Shown one piece after another: positions 35,606 through 45,680 of a stretch of DNA of 64,000 nucleotides. The position numbers and the translations under genes are program-made. The notes under the pieces are model-generated. The model saw only the letters and a list, made by a program, of their open reading frames with translations. It did not search any database and was not told the DNA's origin. The stretch is from Caballeronia sp. Lep1P3. GTDB lineage: Bacteria; Pseudomonadota; Gammaproteobacteria; Burkholderiales; Burkholderiaceae. The first letter of the stretch is position 1. Each line of letters begins with the position of its first letter. The stretch lies in NCBI RefSeq assembly GCF_022879595.1, contig NZ_CP084265.1, positions 806,001-870,000 on the forward strand, in the 5' to 3' direction.

Positions 35606-37135
35606 ATGAACAATGAGGCACGCACGGAAGGTGAGGTGGCGGTAGGCGGGAGCAGTGAGGAGGCAGGCTCGGCCATGATGGCCGGGCCGTGCCGCCGGCT
35701 CGTGCCGGTCATCCTCGCAGGCGGCTCGGGCACGCGCCTGTGGCCGATGTCCCGCGAGCAATTCCCGAAACAGCTGATCGGCATCGTCGGTCGCGATTCG
35801 CTTCTTCAGGCCACCGTCTCGCGCATGAAAGGCTTCAAGGGCGACTTCAACGTGAGCGCGCAGCCGATCATCGTGTGCGGCGAGGAGCATCGCTTCACGA
35901 CCGAAGAGCAGACGCGCGAAAGCGGCGTGCATGCGCAGATCATCGTCGAGCCGGCCCGCCGCGATACGGCGCCCGCGCTCACGCTCGCCGCGCTCGCCGC
36001 ATGCAAGGACGGCCGCGACGCGATCATGGTCGCGATGCCCGCCGATCATTCCATCGCGGATATTCCCGCGCTGCATCGCGCCATCGGCATCGCCGCCGAA
36101 CACGCGGAGCGCGGCGTGATCGCGACGCTCGGCATTCCGCCGACGCGCCCCGACACCGGCTTCGGCTATATCCGTCTGGGCGCCGCGCTCGAAGACGGCG
36201 CCCATGAAATCGACCGCTTCGTGGAAAAGCCCGCCGCCGAACTCGCCGCGCAATACGTCGTGGCGGGCACGTACTGGTGGAACAGCGGCATCTTCGTCGT
36301 GCGCGCGAGCGTCTGGCTCGCCGCGCTGGAAAAGCTCAATCCCGACATGCACGCGGCCTGCTGCGCGGCGCTCGCCGAAGGCCGCGACGACGGCAAGTTC
36401 TTCCGTCCGCTCGCGACGCAGTTCGGCCAGGCGCCGTCCGATTCGATCGACTACGCGGTGATGGAGCACATCGGTACGCCGATGGCGCCGTGCGCAGGCA
36501 TCGTGGTGCCGCTCGTCGCCGGCTGGTCGGATCTCGGCTCGTGGGACGCCGTGTGGGACGCGATGGACAAGGACGACTCGGGCAACGTCGCGAGCGGCCG
36601 CGTGGTGTTCGAAGGCGCGACCTCGAGCTATGCGCGCTCCGAAGGCGGGCGTCTCGTCGCGTGCGTCGGGACGACCAACATCATCGTCGTCGAAACGGAC
36701 GATGCGGTGCTCGTCGCGGACCGTTCGCGCGTGCAGGACATCAAGGGGCTCGTCGCGCGCATCCGCGAGCAGCATGCGCCGGAAGCGGACGCGCATCGCA
36801 AGGTGCGCCGGCCGTGGGGCTTCTATGACTCCATCGAGCACGGCGAGCGCTTTCAGGTGAAGCGCATCGTGGTGTCGCCGGGCGCGCAGCTTTCGCTGCA
36901 AATGCATCACCACCGCGCAGAACACTGGATCGTCGTGTGCGGCACGGCGCTCGTCACGCGGGGCGAAGAGCAGTTCCTGCTGTCGGAAAACGAATCGACG
37001 TTCATTCCGCTCGGCGTGCGCCATCGCCTGGAAAACCCCGGCAAGGTGCCGCTCGAAATCATCGAGGTGCAGTCGGGCAGCTATCTCGGCGAGGACGACA
37101 TCGTGCGCTTCGACGACACGTATGGCCGCAGTTGA
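35606..37135 (+). CDS. manC: Mannose-1-phosphate guanylyltransferase / mannose-6-phosphate isomerase
   Basis: Bifunctional cytoplasmic enzyme of 509 residues that makes GDP-mannose. ATG 35606 has AGGAG seven bases before it. The pyrophosphorylase motif LAGGSGTRLWP is at residues 37-47 with EQFPKQ after it, and the cupin isomerase domain near 397-509 shows QMHHHRAEHW. The N-terminal extension of about 30 residues is poorly conserved in character. It is homologous to AlgA/BceA. It is the first gene of the main exopolysaccharide operon and provides substrate for Gmd. Confidence 0.95.
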   Translation: MNNEARTEGEVAVGGSSEEAGSAMMAGPCRRLVPVILAGGSGTRLWPMSREQFPKQLIGIVGRDSLLQATVSRMKGFKGDFNVSAQPIIVCGEEHRFTTEEQTRESGVHAQIIVEPARRDTAPALTLAALAACKDGRDAIMVAMPADHSIADIPALHRAIGIAAEHAERGVIATLGIPPTRPDTGFGYIRLGAALEDGAHEIDRFVEKPAAELAAQYVVAGTYWWNSGIFVVRASVWLAALEKLNPDMHAACCAALAEGRDDGKFFRPLATQFGQAPSDSIDYAVMEHIGTPMAPCAGIVVPLVAGWSDLGSWDAVWDAMDKDDSGNVASGRVVFEGATSSYARSEGGRLVACVGTTNIIVVETDDAVLVADRSRVQDIKGLVARIREQHAPEADAHRKVRRPWGFYDSIEHGERFQVKRIVVSPGAQLSLQMHHHRAEHWIVVCGTALVTRGEEQFLLSENESTFIPLGVRHRLENPGKVPLEIIEVQSGSYLGEDDIVRFDDTYGRS

Positions 37136-37260
37136 AGCACGCAGTTCGTAGTTGAGTGAGACAACGCTTTCTTGCAACGGCGACGCACCACACAAAGACC
37201 GGCATGCGAGGAGGAGACAAGGTAGTCCGTTTTGCGGGATCGACTGTTCGGGGAGAAGAC

Positions 37261-38640
37261 ATGCGCGATTTACAAGGCTTGCTCGCGCGCCTGTTCGACG
37301 TCGCCATGATCGTGGGCGGCGCGGCGGTGGCGTCGCAACTAAGGTTCCAGTACATAGAGGCACATGCGTATTCGGTGGCGTTCGTCGCGTTCGCGGCGGC
37401 GTTCTCGCTTGCGCTGTTTCCAGGCTTCGGCGTGTACGAGTCGTGGCGCGGGCGCAGCAAGGTCATGCTAGCGTGCCAGGTGTCGCTCGGCTGGCTGGTG
37501 GTGCAGGGATGCGCGCTTGCGCTGATGTTCTCGCTGCATCGCCTCGACTATGTGTCGCGGCTCTGGTTCGCATACTGGACCGCGATGTCGGGCGGTCTCA
37601 TGATCGCGGGCCGGCTCGTGATGCATGTGGTTCTCGCTCGCGTGCGCAACGCGGGCATGAACCTGCATCAGGTGGCGATCGTCGGATGCGGGCGGCACTG
37701 CAATTCGATCGTGAGGAAGCTCGATCGCGCGAAGGACTCGGGCTTTCGCGCAAGCGCGGCGCTCAACGTCGCGCCGGAATCGGGGCGGCTCAATACGCGC
37801 GTGCCGGTGTTCGAGGACCACGATGCGTTCGTGAACTACGTTCGCACGCAGAACGTGCATGAAGTATGGCTTGCGCTGCCGCTTTCGCAGGAGCGCACCA
37901 TCCTGCGCTTCGTGAACGAATTCCGCGACGACCTCGTGAACGTGCGCTTCATGCCCGACGTGCGCAGCCTCGCGCTCTTCGAAGCGGGCGTAACGGACGT
38001 GCTCGGCGAGACGGCCATCAATCTCGTCGCGTCGCCGCTATCGCAAAGCGCGCTGCTGCAAAAGGAAATCTTCGACCGCCTGTTCGCGCTCGCCGCGATC
38101 ATCGCCGTGTCGCCGCTGCTCATCGGCATTGCGATCGCGATCAAGCTCACCTCGCGCGGTCCGGTGTTCTTCAGGCAGCGTCGCAAAGGCGCGGATGGCC
38201 GCGTCTTCAAGATCTACAAGTTCCGTTCGATGCGCCTGCACACGGAACAGGCCGGCGTGCTTCGCCAGGCCACGCGCAACGATCCGCGCGTGACCCGTGT
38301 CGGGGCATTCCTGCGCCGTACCAGCCTCGATGAGCTGCCGCAGTTCTTCAATGTCCTGCGCGGCGACATGTCGGTTGTGGGGCCGCGTCCGCACGCACTC
38401 GAGCATGACGACCTGTACCAGAAGGTCGTGTCGGGGTACATCCATCGTTACCGGATCAAGCCGGGCATCACCGGCTGGGCCCAGGTCAACGGATTTCGCG
38501 GAGAAACTGATCTGATCGAGAAAATGGAAGGACGCGTCGCTCATGATTTGTACTACCTCGGTAACTGGTCGTTCGGGCTCGATATGAGAATCATCGCCGC
38601 TACGATCTTCAAGGGACTACGCCACACCAACGCATATTGA
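37261..38640 (+). CDS. wcaJ: Undecaprenyl-phosphate hexose-1-phosphate transferase, WcaJ/BceB-type
   Basis: Polyisoprenyl-phosphate glycosyltransferase of 459 residues that starts repeat-unit synthesis on the inner membrane, most likely with glucose-1-phosphate from UDP-glucose. About four N-terminal helices are followed by a Rossmann-like domain (VAIVGCGRHCNSIV) and the C-terminal catalytic domain with KIYKFRSM, SVVGPRPHA and KPGITGWAQVNGFRGET. ATG 37261 is chosen because GGGGAGAAG precedes it and the first membrane helix then starts directly; upstream starts at 37204 or 37156 give polar leaders. Confidence 0.93.
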   Translation: MRDLQGLLARLFDVAMIVGGAAVASQLRFQYIEAHAYSVAFVAFAAAFSLALFPGFGVYESWRGRSKVMLACQVSLGWLVVQGCALALMFSLHRLDYVSRLWFAYWTAMSGGLMIAGRLVMHVVLARVRNAGMNLHQVAIVGCGRHCNSIVRKLDRAKDSGFRASAALNVAPESGRLNTRVPVFEDHDAFVNYVRTQNVHEVWLALPLSQERTILRFVNEFRDDLVNVRFMPDVRSLALFEAGVTDVLGETAINLVASPLSQSALLQKEIFDRLFALAAIIAVSPLLIGIAIAIKLTSRGPVFFRQRRKGADGRVFKIYKFRSMRLHTEQAGVLRQATRNDPRVTRVGAFLRRTSLDELPQFFNVLRGDMSVVGPRPHALEHDDLYQKVVSGYIHRYRIKPGITGWAQVNGFRGETDLIEKMEGRVAHDLYYLGNWSFGLDMRIIAATIFKGLRHTNAY

Positions 38641-38657
38641 TGCAGGGGACGACCATC

Positions 38658-39845
38658 ATGCACAACCAACAACAACGGGGCACCACATCCATGGCCGCCA
38701 ACAACAACGTGTCGGGCGTGTTCCGGCTCTCGGGCCTCGCGGCAGCGGCCTCGCTCTGCGTGATCTTCGCGGGCTGCGCGCTCGCGCCGGGCATGCACAT
38801 GGAGAAGCCGGCCGCGCTCGCCGAAACGTCCAACGACCAGGGCGATCCGGCGACCACGGTGAACATTCCGATCACGCCCATCGATCTCTCGCTCGTGCGC
38901 AAGCTCAAGGCCGCGCAGCCGCCGTCGAACATCGATCCGAACGCGAGCCTCTACGGCAAGCCCAAGGCATACACGCTCGGGCCGGGCGACGTGCTGCAGA
39001 TCACCGTGTGGGATCACCCCGAACTCGTGGCCGCCGTCGGCCAGCCGCCGCAGCAGACGCGTCCCGCCGATGCCGCGCCCGGCTTCGTCGTCGATGCGGA
39101 CGGCAATCTGCAGTTCCCGTACGTGAACCGCGCGCTGCATGTCGCGGGCAAGACGGAATCGCAAGTGCAGCGCGAGCTGTACGCCGAGCTGTCGAAGGTC
39201 TTCGTGAAGCCGCAACTGACGGTGCGCGTCGCATCGTTCCGTGCGCAGCAGGTTTATATCGACGGGGAAGTGCGCACGCCCGGCTCGCAGCAGATCAACG
39301 ACATTCCGATGACGCTCACCGAAGCCATCGGTCGTGCGGGCGGTTTCGCACCGACGGCGGACCAGAGCCGTGTCACGCTTATCCGTGATGGCGTGACGTA
39401 TCACATCAACATCGCGGGCATGACGGCGAAGGGACGCAATCCCGCGGACATCATGCTGAAGAGCGGCGATGCGCTGCGCATCGATTCGCGCGAAGACAAC
39501 GGCGTGTACGTGATGGGCGAAGTGACGAAGCCGGCGACCGTGATCCCGATGCGTAACGGCAAGCTGACGCTTTCGGATGCGATCTCGCAGGCAGGCAGCT
39601 TCAACGCGGAGACGTCGGACCCGAAGGAACTGTACGTGATCCGCAACGGCAAGACCGACAACCCCGAGGTGTACAAGCTCGATGCGCGTTCGCCGGTGTC
39701 GATGCTGCTCGCGAACAGCTTCGAGCTGCAGCCGAGCGACGTGGTCTATGTGGACAACAACGGGCTCGTGCGCTTCAGCCGCGTGCTGAACCTCCTGCTG
39801 CCGGCGATCAACGCGGGCCTGACCGCGGCCGTCGTCACGAAGTAA
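38658..39845 (+). CDS. wza: Outer-membrane polysaccharide export lipoprotein, Wza/BceE-type
   Basis: Outer-membrane export channel of 395 residues. A signal peptide ends in the lipobox FAGC. The polysaccharide-export (PES) domain begins with YTLGPGDVLQITVWDHPEL, and SLBB-like repeats follow (VYIDGEVRTPGSQQIND, VYVMGEVTKPATVIPM). ATG 38658 has AGGGGA about eight bases upstream. It follows wcaJ by 17 bases. The protein pairs with Wzc to form the export path through the envelope. Confidence 0.93.
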   Translation: MHNQQQRGTTSMAANNNVSGVFRLSGLAAAASLCVIFAGCALAPGMHMEKPAALAETSNDQGDPATTVNIPITPIDLSLVRKLKAAQPPSNIDPNASLYGKPKAYTLGPGDVLQITVWDHPELVAAVGQPPQQTRPADAAPGFVVDADGNLQFPYVNRALHVAGKTESQVQRELYAELSKVFVKPQLTVRVASFRAQQVYIDGEVRTPGSQQINDIPMTLTEAIGRAGGFAPTADQSRVTLIRDGVTYHINIAGMTAKGRNPADIMLKSGDALRIDSREDNGVYVMGEVTKPATVIPMRNGKLTLSDAISQAGSFNAETSDPKELYVIRNGKTDNPEVYKLDARSPVSMLLANSFELQPSDVVYVDNNGLVRFSRVLNLLLPAINAGLTAAVVTK

Positions 39846-39880
39846 AAGCAAAAAAGCAATCTTCGTTTGTTGATGTATGA

Positions 39881-39910
39881 CCGGCGCGCAGGGGCGCGCC
39901 GGCGTTTCTT
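39881..39910 (+). terminator. Hairpin between wza and wzc, possible attenuator
   Basis: Perfect 8-bp stem CCGGCGCG/CGCGCCGG with a six-base loop, followed by CGTTTCTTGT, a weak T tract. In the middle of an operon it may reduce, not abolish, expression of downstream genes, or protect the upstream mRNA. Confidence 0.5.
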
Positions 39911-39941
39911 GTAAGACTACAAAGAATAAGCGAGCGAGACC

Positions 39942-42167
39942 ATGGCCACGAACTTTGATGCACGCTACTCGGACGTCTCGACCGGCGACGAGTTGCGATT
40001 ATCCGACTATCTGGCGGCCGTTCTAGGCAACTGGAAACTCGTTACGGTCGTCATGCTTGCGGTGGTCGCGCTGGGCGCGGCTTACGCATTCATCGCGCCG
40101 CCCACTTACAAGGCGGACGCACTCATCCAGGTCGAAGAGGCCAACCCGAACAACAATCCGAACGCGAACGTGAACGCGGTGCAGGCCGTCTCGCAGATGT
40201 TCGATGCGAAGTCGACCACGGCCGCGCAGATCGAACTGCTGCGCTCGCGCCTCGTCGTCGACGATACGGTGCAGCGCCTGCATCTCGACATCAACGCCGT
40301 GCCGCATGCCATTCCGGTGATCGGCGGCGCGGCGGCGAGCGTGTTCTCGATGCTCAACATGGAGCCGCCCGCGTTCATGTCGCGCTTCGCGACGGGCAAC
40401 GAACAGATCGACGTGCCGCTCTTCGATACGCCGAAGGACCTGTACGAGCAGAAGTTCACGCTCGTGGCCGGCGAAAACGGCACGTATGCGCTGAACGATC
40501 CGGACGGCGTCGCGATTCTCTCGGGCAAGGTCGGCCAGGAAGCCACGGGCATGACCTCGCATGGCCCGGTGAGGATCAAGGTAGAGAAGCTCGCCGGCGC
40601 GCCGGGCGTGCAGTTCGACGTGCAGCGCTTCTCGACGCTCACGACCGTCGACGCGCTCCAGCAGCGCCTCGCCGTCGCGGAGACCGCGTTGCAGTCGGGC
40701 ATCATCGGCGTGAGTCTCGAAGGGAAGAACCCGAAGCAGATCGCGCAGATCGTCAACAACATCGCGAACCGCTACGTGCAGCAGGATTCCGAGAAGCGCT
40801 CGGCCGAAGCCGAACACACGCTCGCGTTCCTCGAACAGCAACTGCCCGTGCTGAAGAGCCAGCTCGACGACGCGGAGCAGCGCTACAACACGTTCCGCAA
40901 TCGTCAGGGCACGGTCGACCTGAGCGAGGAAAGCCGTCTGTTGCTGCAGCAGATCGTCGATAACAAGACCAAGCTCACGGACCTGCAGCAGCAACGCGCG
41001 GAGCTTTCCCAGCGCTTCACGCCGAATCATCCTTCGGTGCTGGCACTCGATGCGCAGATCGCCTCGCTCGTCGGCGCGCAGACGCGTCTTGGCAAGAACG
41101 TATCGACGCTGCCCGATACCGAGCAGAACGCATTGCGCTATCTGCGCGACGTGCGCGTGAACACCGAGCTTTACACGAACATGCTCAACAGCGCGCAGCA
41201 GTTGCGCATTGCGAAGGCGGGGCAGATCGGCAACGTGCGCGTGGTGGATTACGCGCAGGCCGCCGACGATCCCGTGCGCCCGAAGCGCATGCTCGTCATC
41301 ATGATCTCGGCGGCCGTGGGCCTCGTGCTCGGCGTGATCGTCGCGTTCGTGCGCAAGGCGCTGTATGGCGGCGTCGAGCGTCCGGAAGAGATCGAGAAGC
41401 AACTGGGCGTGCGCGTCTTCGCGATCGTGCCGCGCAGCACGCATCAGTATCGTCTGCAACGTAAGGTCGGCATGCGTCACGAAGGCCTGCACGTCCTCGC
41501 CGCGCAGGCGCCCGAAGACGCAGCGGTGGAAGGCATTCGCAGCCTGCGCACGTCGTTGCAGCTGCAAATGGCCGATGCGGGCAACAACGTCGTGATGCTG
41601 ACGGGCTCGCGTCCGGAAGCGGGCAAGTCGTTCCTGTCGGCGAATCTCGCGACGCTCGTTGCATCGACGAGAAAGCGCGTACTCCTGATCGATGGCGACA
41701 TGCGCCGCGGCGACATCCACTCGCATTTCGGCGTGCGTCACTCGCCGGGTCTCTCCGACGTGCTGATGGGCGCGGACGTGACCAGCGCGATCCTGCACGA
41801 CGTGCTGCCGGGCGTGGACCTCATCACGAAGGGCTCGCTGCCTTCGCATCCGTCCGAACTGCTGGCGAGCGAGCGCCTCGGGGAAGTGCTCGATCAGCTC
41901 AAGCAACAGTACGACCTCGTGATCGTCGATACGCCGCCCGTGCTCGCCGTGACCGATGCGACGGTGATCGGCAAGCACGCGGGCACGAGCCTGCTCGTCG
42001 TGCGGCACGGCAAGAATCAGGTGCAGGAGATCGGCGAAACGATGAAGCGCCTGCAACACGGCGGCGTGAACATGAAGGGCGTGCTGCTGACCGACGTCCC
42101 TCAATCGAAGATCCTGATGGGCAGCACCTACGCCGGCTATTACGGCTACGAAAGCATCGCCGAGTGA
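39942..42167 (+). CDS. wzc: Chain-length regulator and bacterial tyrosine kinase, Wzc/BceF-type
   Basis: Inner-membrane protein of 741 residues controlling polymer length and export. A Wzz domain with a helix near residues 30-50 (LVTVVMLAVVALGAAYAF) is followed by a periplasmic coiled-coil region, a second helix (LVIMISAAVGLVLGVIVAF) and a cytoplasmic BY-kinase. The kinase shows Walker A GSRPEAGKS near 554-562, Walker A' LLIDGDMRR with Asp near 584, and Walker B VIVDTPP near 660. The tail TYAGYYGYE holds the tyrosine cluster that is usually autophosphorylated. No Wzb-type phosphatase gene is nearby, which is unusual. Confidence 0.95.
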   Translation: MATNFDARYSDVSTGDELRLSDYLAAVLGNWKLVTVVMLAVVALGAAYAFIAPPTYKADALIQVEEANPNNNPNANVNAVQAVSQMFDAKSTTAAQIELLRSRLVVDDTVQRLHLDINAVPHAIPVIGGAAASVFSMLNMEPPAFMSRFATGNEQIDVPLFDTPKDLYEQKFTLVAGENGTYALNDPDGVAILSGKVGQEATGMTSHGPVRIKVEKLAGAPGVQFDVQRFSTLTTVDALQQRLAVAETALQSGIIGVSLEGKNPKQIAQIVNNIANRYVQQDSEKRSAEAEHTLAFLEQQLPVLKSQLDDAEQRYNTFRNRQGTVDLSEESRLLLQQIVDNKTKLTDLQQQRAELSQRFTPNHPSVLALDAQIASLVGAQTRLGKNVSTLPDTEQNALRYLRDVRVNTELYTNMLNSAQQLRIAKAGQIGNVRVVDYAQAADDPVRPKRMLVIMISAAVGLVLGVIVAFVRKALYGGVERPEEIEKQLGVRVFAIVPRSTHQYRLQRKVGMRHEGLHVLAAQAPEDAAVEGIRSLRTSLQLQMADAGNNVVMLTGSRPEAGKSFLSANLATLVASTRKRVLLIDGDMRRGDIHSHFGVRHSPGLSDVLMGADVTSAILHDVLPGVDLITKGSLPSHPSELLASERLGEVLDQLKQQYDLVIVDTPPVLAVTDATVIGKHAGTSLLVVRHGKNQVQEIGETMKRLQHGGVNMKGVLLTDVPQSKILMGSTYAGYYGYESIAE

Positions 42168-42252
42168 CGCCGGGTAGCGCCGGCAAATCAATAAATAACA
42201 ATGACGGCGCGCTCCAGCGCGCCGATACAGACCGCAGAACGAGAGGTTAAGC

Positions 42253-43371
42253 ATGGACCGCAAAGTTGCTTTGATCACGGGCATTACGGGGCAGGACGGG
42301 TCGTATCTTGCCGAACTGCTGCTCGCGAAGGGATATGAAGTACACGGCATCAAGCGCCGCAGTTCGCTTTTCAACACCGATCGCATCGATCATCTGTATC
42401 GCGATCCGCACGATCCGGACCAGCGCCTGTTTCTGCATCACGGCGACCTGACGGACTCCACGAGCCTCGTTCGCATCATCCAGCGCGTGATGCCCGACGA
42501 AATCTACAACCTCGCGGCGCAAAGCCATGTGGCGGTCTCGTTCGAAGAGCCGGAATACACGGCCAATGCAGACGGCCTCGGCGCGCTGCGCATTCTCGAA
42601 GCGATCCGCATTCTCGGCCTGGAAAAGAAGACGCGTTTCTATCAGGCATCGACATCCGAACTGTATGGCCTCGTGCAGGAAACCCCGCAACGCGAGACCA
42701 CGCCGTTCTATCCGCGCAGCCCGTATGCCGTGGCGAAGCTCTATGCGTACTGGATCACGGTGAATTACCGCGAAGCCTATGGCATGTACGCATGCAACGG
42801 CATTTTGTTCAATCACGAGTCGCCGGTGCGCGGCGAGACGTTCGTCACGCGCAAGATCACGCGCGCCATCGCCCGCATCGCCGTGGGCCTGCAAGACGAC
42901 CTCTATCTCGGCAATCTCTCGGCGCTGCGCGACTGGGGCCATGCGCGCGATTACGTCGAGATGCAATGGATGATGCTGCAACAGGAGCAGCCCGAGGACT
43001 TCGTAATCGCGACTGGCGTGCAGTACAGCGTGCGCGAGTTCGTGCAGCAGGCGGCGGCCGAACTGGGCGTGCATGTGCGCTTCGAGGGCGAGGGCGTGAA
43101 TGAAGTCGGCATCGTGGATCGCGTGGACAGCCGCGAAACGAAGCTGCGTCCGGGCCAGGTGATCGTGCGCGTCGATCCGCGCTACTTCCGCCCGACCGAA
43201 GTGGAGACGCTGCTCGGCGATCCCACCAAGGCGCACGAGAAGCTCGGCTGGCGTCCCGCGACTTCGTTCCAGTCGCTCGTGAAGGAAATGGTGCGCGCCG
43301 ACTATCAGATCGCCCGCCGCGATGCGCTCGTCACGCTTGCCGGTTTCAAGGCTCTCGAACATCACGAGTAA
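42253..43371 (+). CDS. gmd: GDP-mannose 4,6-dehydratase
   Basis: Cytoplasmic SDR enzyme of 372 residues making GDP-4-keto-6-deoxy-mannose, the first step to GDP-L-fucose (or GDP-rhamnose). The Rossmann motif [13 protein letters not shown] is at residues 9-21. Catalytic residues are Thr134 and Glu136 (TSELYG), Tyr158 and Lys162 (YAVAK), matching the family. It is followed after 3 bases by fcl, so the intermediate most likely goes to fucose. Confidence 0.96.
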   Translation: MDRKVALITGITGQDGSYLAELLLAKGYEVHGIKRRSSLFNTDRIDHLYRDPHDPDQRLFLHHGDLTDSTSLVRIIQRVMPDEIYNLAAQSHVAVSFEEPEYTANADGLGALRILEAIRILGLEKKTRFYQASTSELYGLVQETPQRETTPFYPRSPYAVAKLYAYWITVNYREAYGMYACNGILFNHESPVRGETFVTRKITRAIARIAVGLQDDLYLGNLSALRDWGHARDYVEMQWMMLQQEQPEDFVIATGVQYSVREFVQQAAAELGVHVRFEGEGVNEVGIVDRVDSRETKLRPGQVIVRVDPRYFRPTEVETLLGDPTKAHEKLGWRPATSFQSLVKEMVRADYQIARRDALVTLAGFKALEHHE

Positions 43372-43374
43372 GCC

Positions 43375-44331
43375 ATGAACAAGCACGCACGCATTTTTGT
43401 CGCGGGACACCGTGGCATGGTCGGCTCCGCGCTCGTGCGCCGTTTGGGCGCAGCCGGCTACGACAACATCGTGACCCGCACGAAGGCCCGGCTTGACCTG
43501 ACGGACCAGCAGGCGGTGAACCGGTTCTTCGAAGAAGACCAGATCGACGTCGTGTTTCTGGCGGCGGCGCGCGTGGGCGGCATCCTCGCGAATTCGACGA
43601 TGCCCGCCTCGTTCATCTACGAGAACCTCGCGATCGAAACGAACGTGATTCATGCGGCTTGCCGCTCAAACGTGTCGAAGCTCGTGTTCTTCGGCTCTTC
43701 GTGCATCTATCCGAAGTCGTGCCCGCAGCCGATCAGGGAAGAGTATCTCCTGCAGTCCGCGCTCGAGCCGACCAACGAAGCCTATGCAATCGCGAAGATC
43801 GCGGGCCTCAAGATGTGCGAGGCGTACAACCGTCAATACGGCACGCACTTCGTCTCGCTGATGCCGACGAACCTGTACGGCCCGAACGACAACTACGATC
43901 TGACAAGCAGCCACGTACTGCCCGCGCTCATTCGCAAGGCTCACGAAGCGAAGCTGCGCGGCGACGCGACGCTGCCGGTGTGGGGCACCGGCTCGCCGCG
44001 CCGCGAATTCCTGCATGTGGACGATCTCGCCGATGCCGCGGCCTTCGTCATGGAAAGCAGCGTGAACGACGGCGTCTTCAACGTGGGCGTCGGGCACGAT
44101 CTCACGATCCGCGAACTCGCGCAGATGGTCTGCCGCGTAGTGGGCTTCGAAGGCGCACTCGTGTTCGATGCGGCCAAGCCCGACGGCACGCCGCGCAAGC
44201 TGCTCGATGTATCGAAGCTCGAAGGCATGGGATGGAAGGCATCGATCGCGCTGGAAGAGGGCATGCGCGCGACGTATCGCGACTTCCTCGATCGTTGCGC
44301 CTCCGCGCAAGAGACGGGCGTGGCCGCGTGA
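43375..44331 (+). CDS. fcl: GDP-L-fucose synthase
   Basis: Epimerase/reductase of 318 residues turning the Gmd product into GDP-L-fucose. GHRGMVGSA at residues 11-19 is the family's NADP-binding signature, with Ser108 in FFGSSCIYP and the Tyr137/Lys141 pair (YAIAK). It starts 3 bases after the gmd stop, so the two are translated together. Their presence predicts fucose in this polymer. Confidence 0.96.
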   Translation: MNKHARIFVAGHRGMVGSALVRRLGAAGYDNIVTRTKARLDLTDQQAVNRFFEEDQIDVVFLAAARVGGILANSTMPASFIYENLAIETNVIHAACRSNVSKLVFFGSSCIYPKSCPQPIREEYLLQSALEPTNEAYAIAKIAGLKMCEAYNRQYGTHFVSLMPTNLYGPNDNYDLTSSHVLPALIRKAHEAKLRGDATLPVWGTGSPRREFLHVDDLADAAAFVMESSVNDGVFNVGVGHDLTIRELAQMVCRVVGFEGALVFDAAKPDGTPRKLLDVSKLEGMGWKASIALEEGMRATYRDFLDRCASAQETGVAA

Positions 44332-44362
44332 ATCGCGGCATCCATTCGCAGGGAATACGACA

Positions 44363-45505
44363 ATGTCAGCTTCAGTGACCATCTTTCATAACGTGGTGTG
44401 GTCGCGGCACAAGGGCGCAGTGTTGTCCGCGCTGCATCACCTCTCGGGAACGGGATCGATCCGCTATTCGATGGTGCAGATCGCGGATACCGAGCACGAT
44501 CGCATCGGCTTTTCGGATGTCGATTATTCGTTTCATCGTTATCCGATGACGAAGCTCTACAACGGATGCTACGAAGACGTGCCGACGTGGCGCATGACCG
44601 CGCGTCTCGTCTGGGAAGTGCTCAAGGCCAAATCGGACCTCGTGGTTTTGCCGGGTTATCACCGCCCCGAGTACTGGGCGATGATGGCCGCGTGCATCGT
44701 GACGGGAAAGCGCCGCGCCGTGTTTTGCGATTCCACCGCGCGCGACAATCCGCGCCGCATGGTGACGTCGCTGCCCAAGCGGGTGTTCTTCGCGCTGTGC
44801 GACGGTTACTTCGCCTTCGGCACGCGCAGCCGCGAGTATCTGATGTCGCTCGGTGCCAAGCAGGACAAGATTTTCACGCCGTGCCAGGCCGCCGCGCTGC
44901 CGCGCGCGTTCTCCACCGAGACGGTCGTGGAAGACCGCCTCGCGCATCGGCAAGGCAAGAAGCCTGTGTTTCTGTTCGTTGGGCGCTTGTCGGCGGAGAA
45001 AGGTGTCGACACGCTCGTCGATGCGTTCAAGCTCCTGAGAAAGACCGTGCCCGATGCACAGTTGCGCATCGTCGGCACAGGGGCGCTCGGCGATGAGCTG
45101 AAGAAGCAGGTCGCCGATGCGGGCCTGCAGGAAGCCGTGCATTTTCTCGGCAGCCTTCAGGACGGGCCGCTCTCGCGTGAGTATTTCGGCGCAACGTGCA
45201 TGGTGTTGCCGAGCAAGCGCGAGCCGTGGGGCCTCGTGACGAACGAAGCCTTGAATCATGGATGCCCGGTGATCGTGAGCGAGAGTTGCGGCTGCGTGCC
45301 GGAACTGGTGGTGGAAGGCGTATCGGGGTACGCGTTTCCTGCCGGCGATGTCGCGAGCCTGCATCGGACGATGCTCAAGTCGCTCGAAGCATTCGCGGAT
45401 ACGGCTGGCGTGGCGAAGCGCTGCGCGGAGGTCATCCGGCGCTTCGATCCGCCTTCGGCCGCGGCCAACATCGCGCGCGGCTGCGCATTGCTGCTGACGA
45501 ACTGA
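44363..45505 (+). CDS. Family 4 glycosyltransferase
   Basis: GT-B glycosyltransferase of 380 residues. ATG 44363 has AGGGA nine bases upstream. The C-terminal nucleotide-sugar domain shows FLFVGRLSAEKGVDTLVDAF, then LPSKREPWGLVTNEAL with the E-x7-E element, and PVIVSESCG. Sugar and linkage cannot be told. It lies directly downstream of fcl and probably transfers mannose or fucose to the lipid-linked unit. Confidence 0.88.
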   Translation: MSASVTIFHNVVWSRHKGAVLSALHHLSGTGSIRYSMVQIADTEHDRIGFSDVDYSFHRYPMTKLYNGCYEDVPTWRMTARLVWEVLKAKSDLVVLPGYHRPEYWAMMAACIVTGKRRAVFCDSTARDNPRRMVTSLPKRVFFALCDGYFAFGTRSREYLMSLGAKQDKIFTPCQAAALPRAFSTETVVEDRLAHRQGKKPVFLFVGRLSAEKGVDTLVDAFKLLRKTVPDAQLRIVGTGALGDELKKQVADAGLQEAVHFLGSLQDGPLSREYFGATCMVLPSKREPWGLVTNEALNHGCPVIVSESCGCVPELVVEGVSGYAFPAGDVASLHRTMLKSLEAFADTAGVAKRCAEVIRRFDPPSAAANIARGCALLLTN

Positions 45506-45680
45506 AGAAGCTGTCGATAGAACCGGAATCAGCGATGACGCAAATCGCAAGGAGGACGAAACAAAAGCGGTGATGAAACGCCATCGGGCGGCGGTCCTGC
45601 GCATCCCGATGGCTGGCGCTTTGCCGGACGGCGAGGGTACGTTCGGGACGCAGGGCGCGATTGTCGGGGCGAGGGACCAC

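Noticed and set aside
35638..35645. GGCGGTAG, the core of the RfaH ops element, near the start of manC
   Set aside because: It lies inside the coding sequence (codons 11-14), lacks the downstream part of ops, and short GC-rich words arise often here by chance.
34319..37363. Very long minus-strand open frame opposite the regulator and manC
   Set aside because: It is a GC-driven shadow of the genes on the plus strand; its product is arginine/histidine-rich with no motif.
40023..42386. Minus-strand 787-codon frame opposite wzc
   Set aside because: It is antisense to a gene with all BY-kinase motifs, and its composition is that of a shadow frame.
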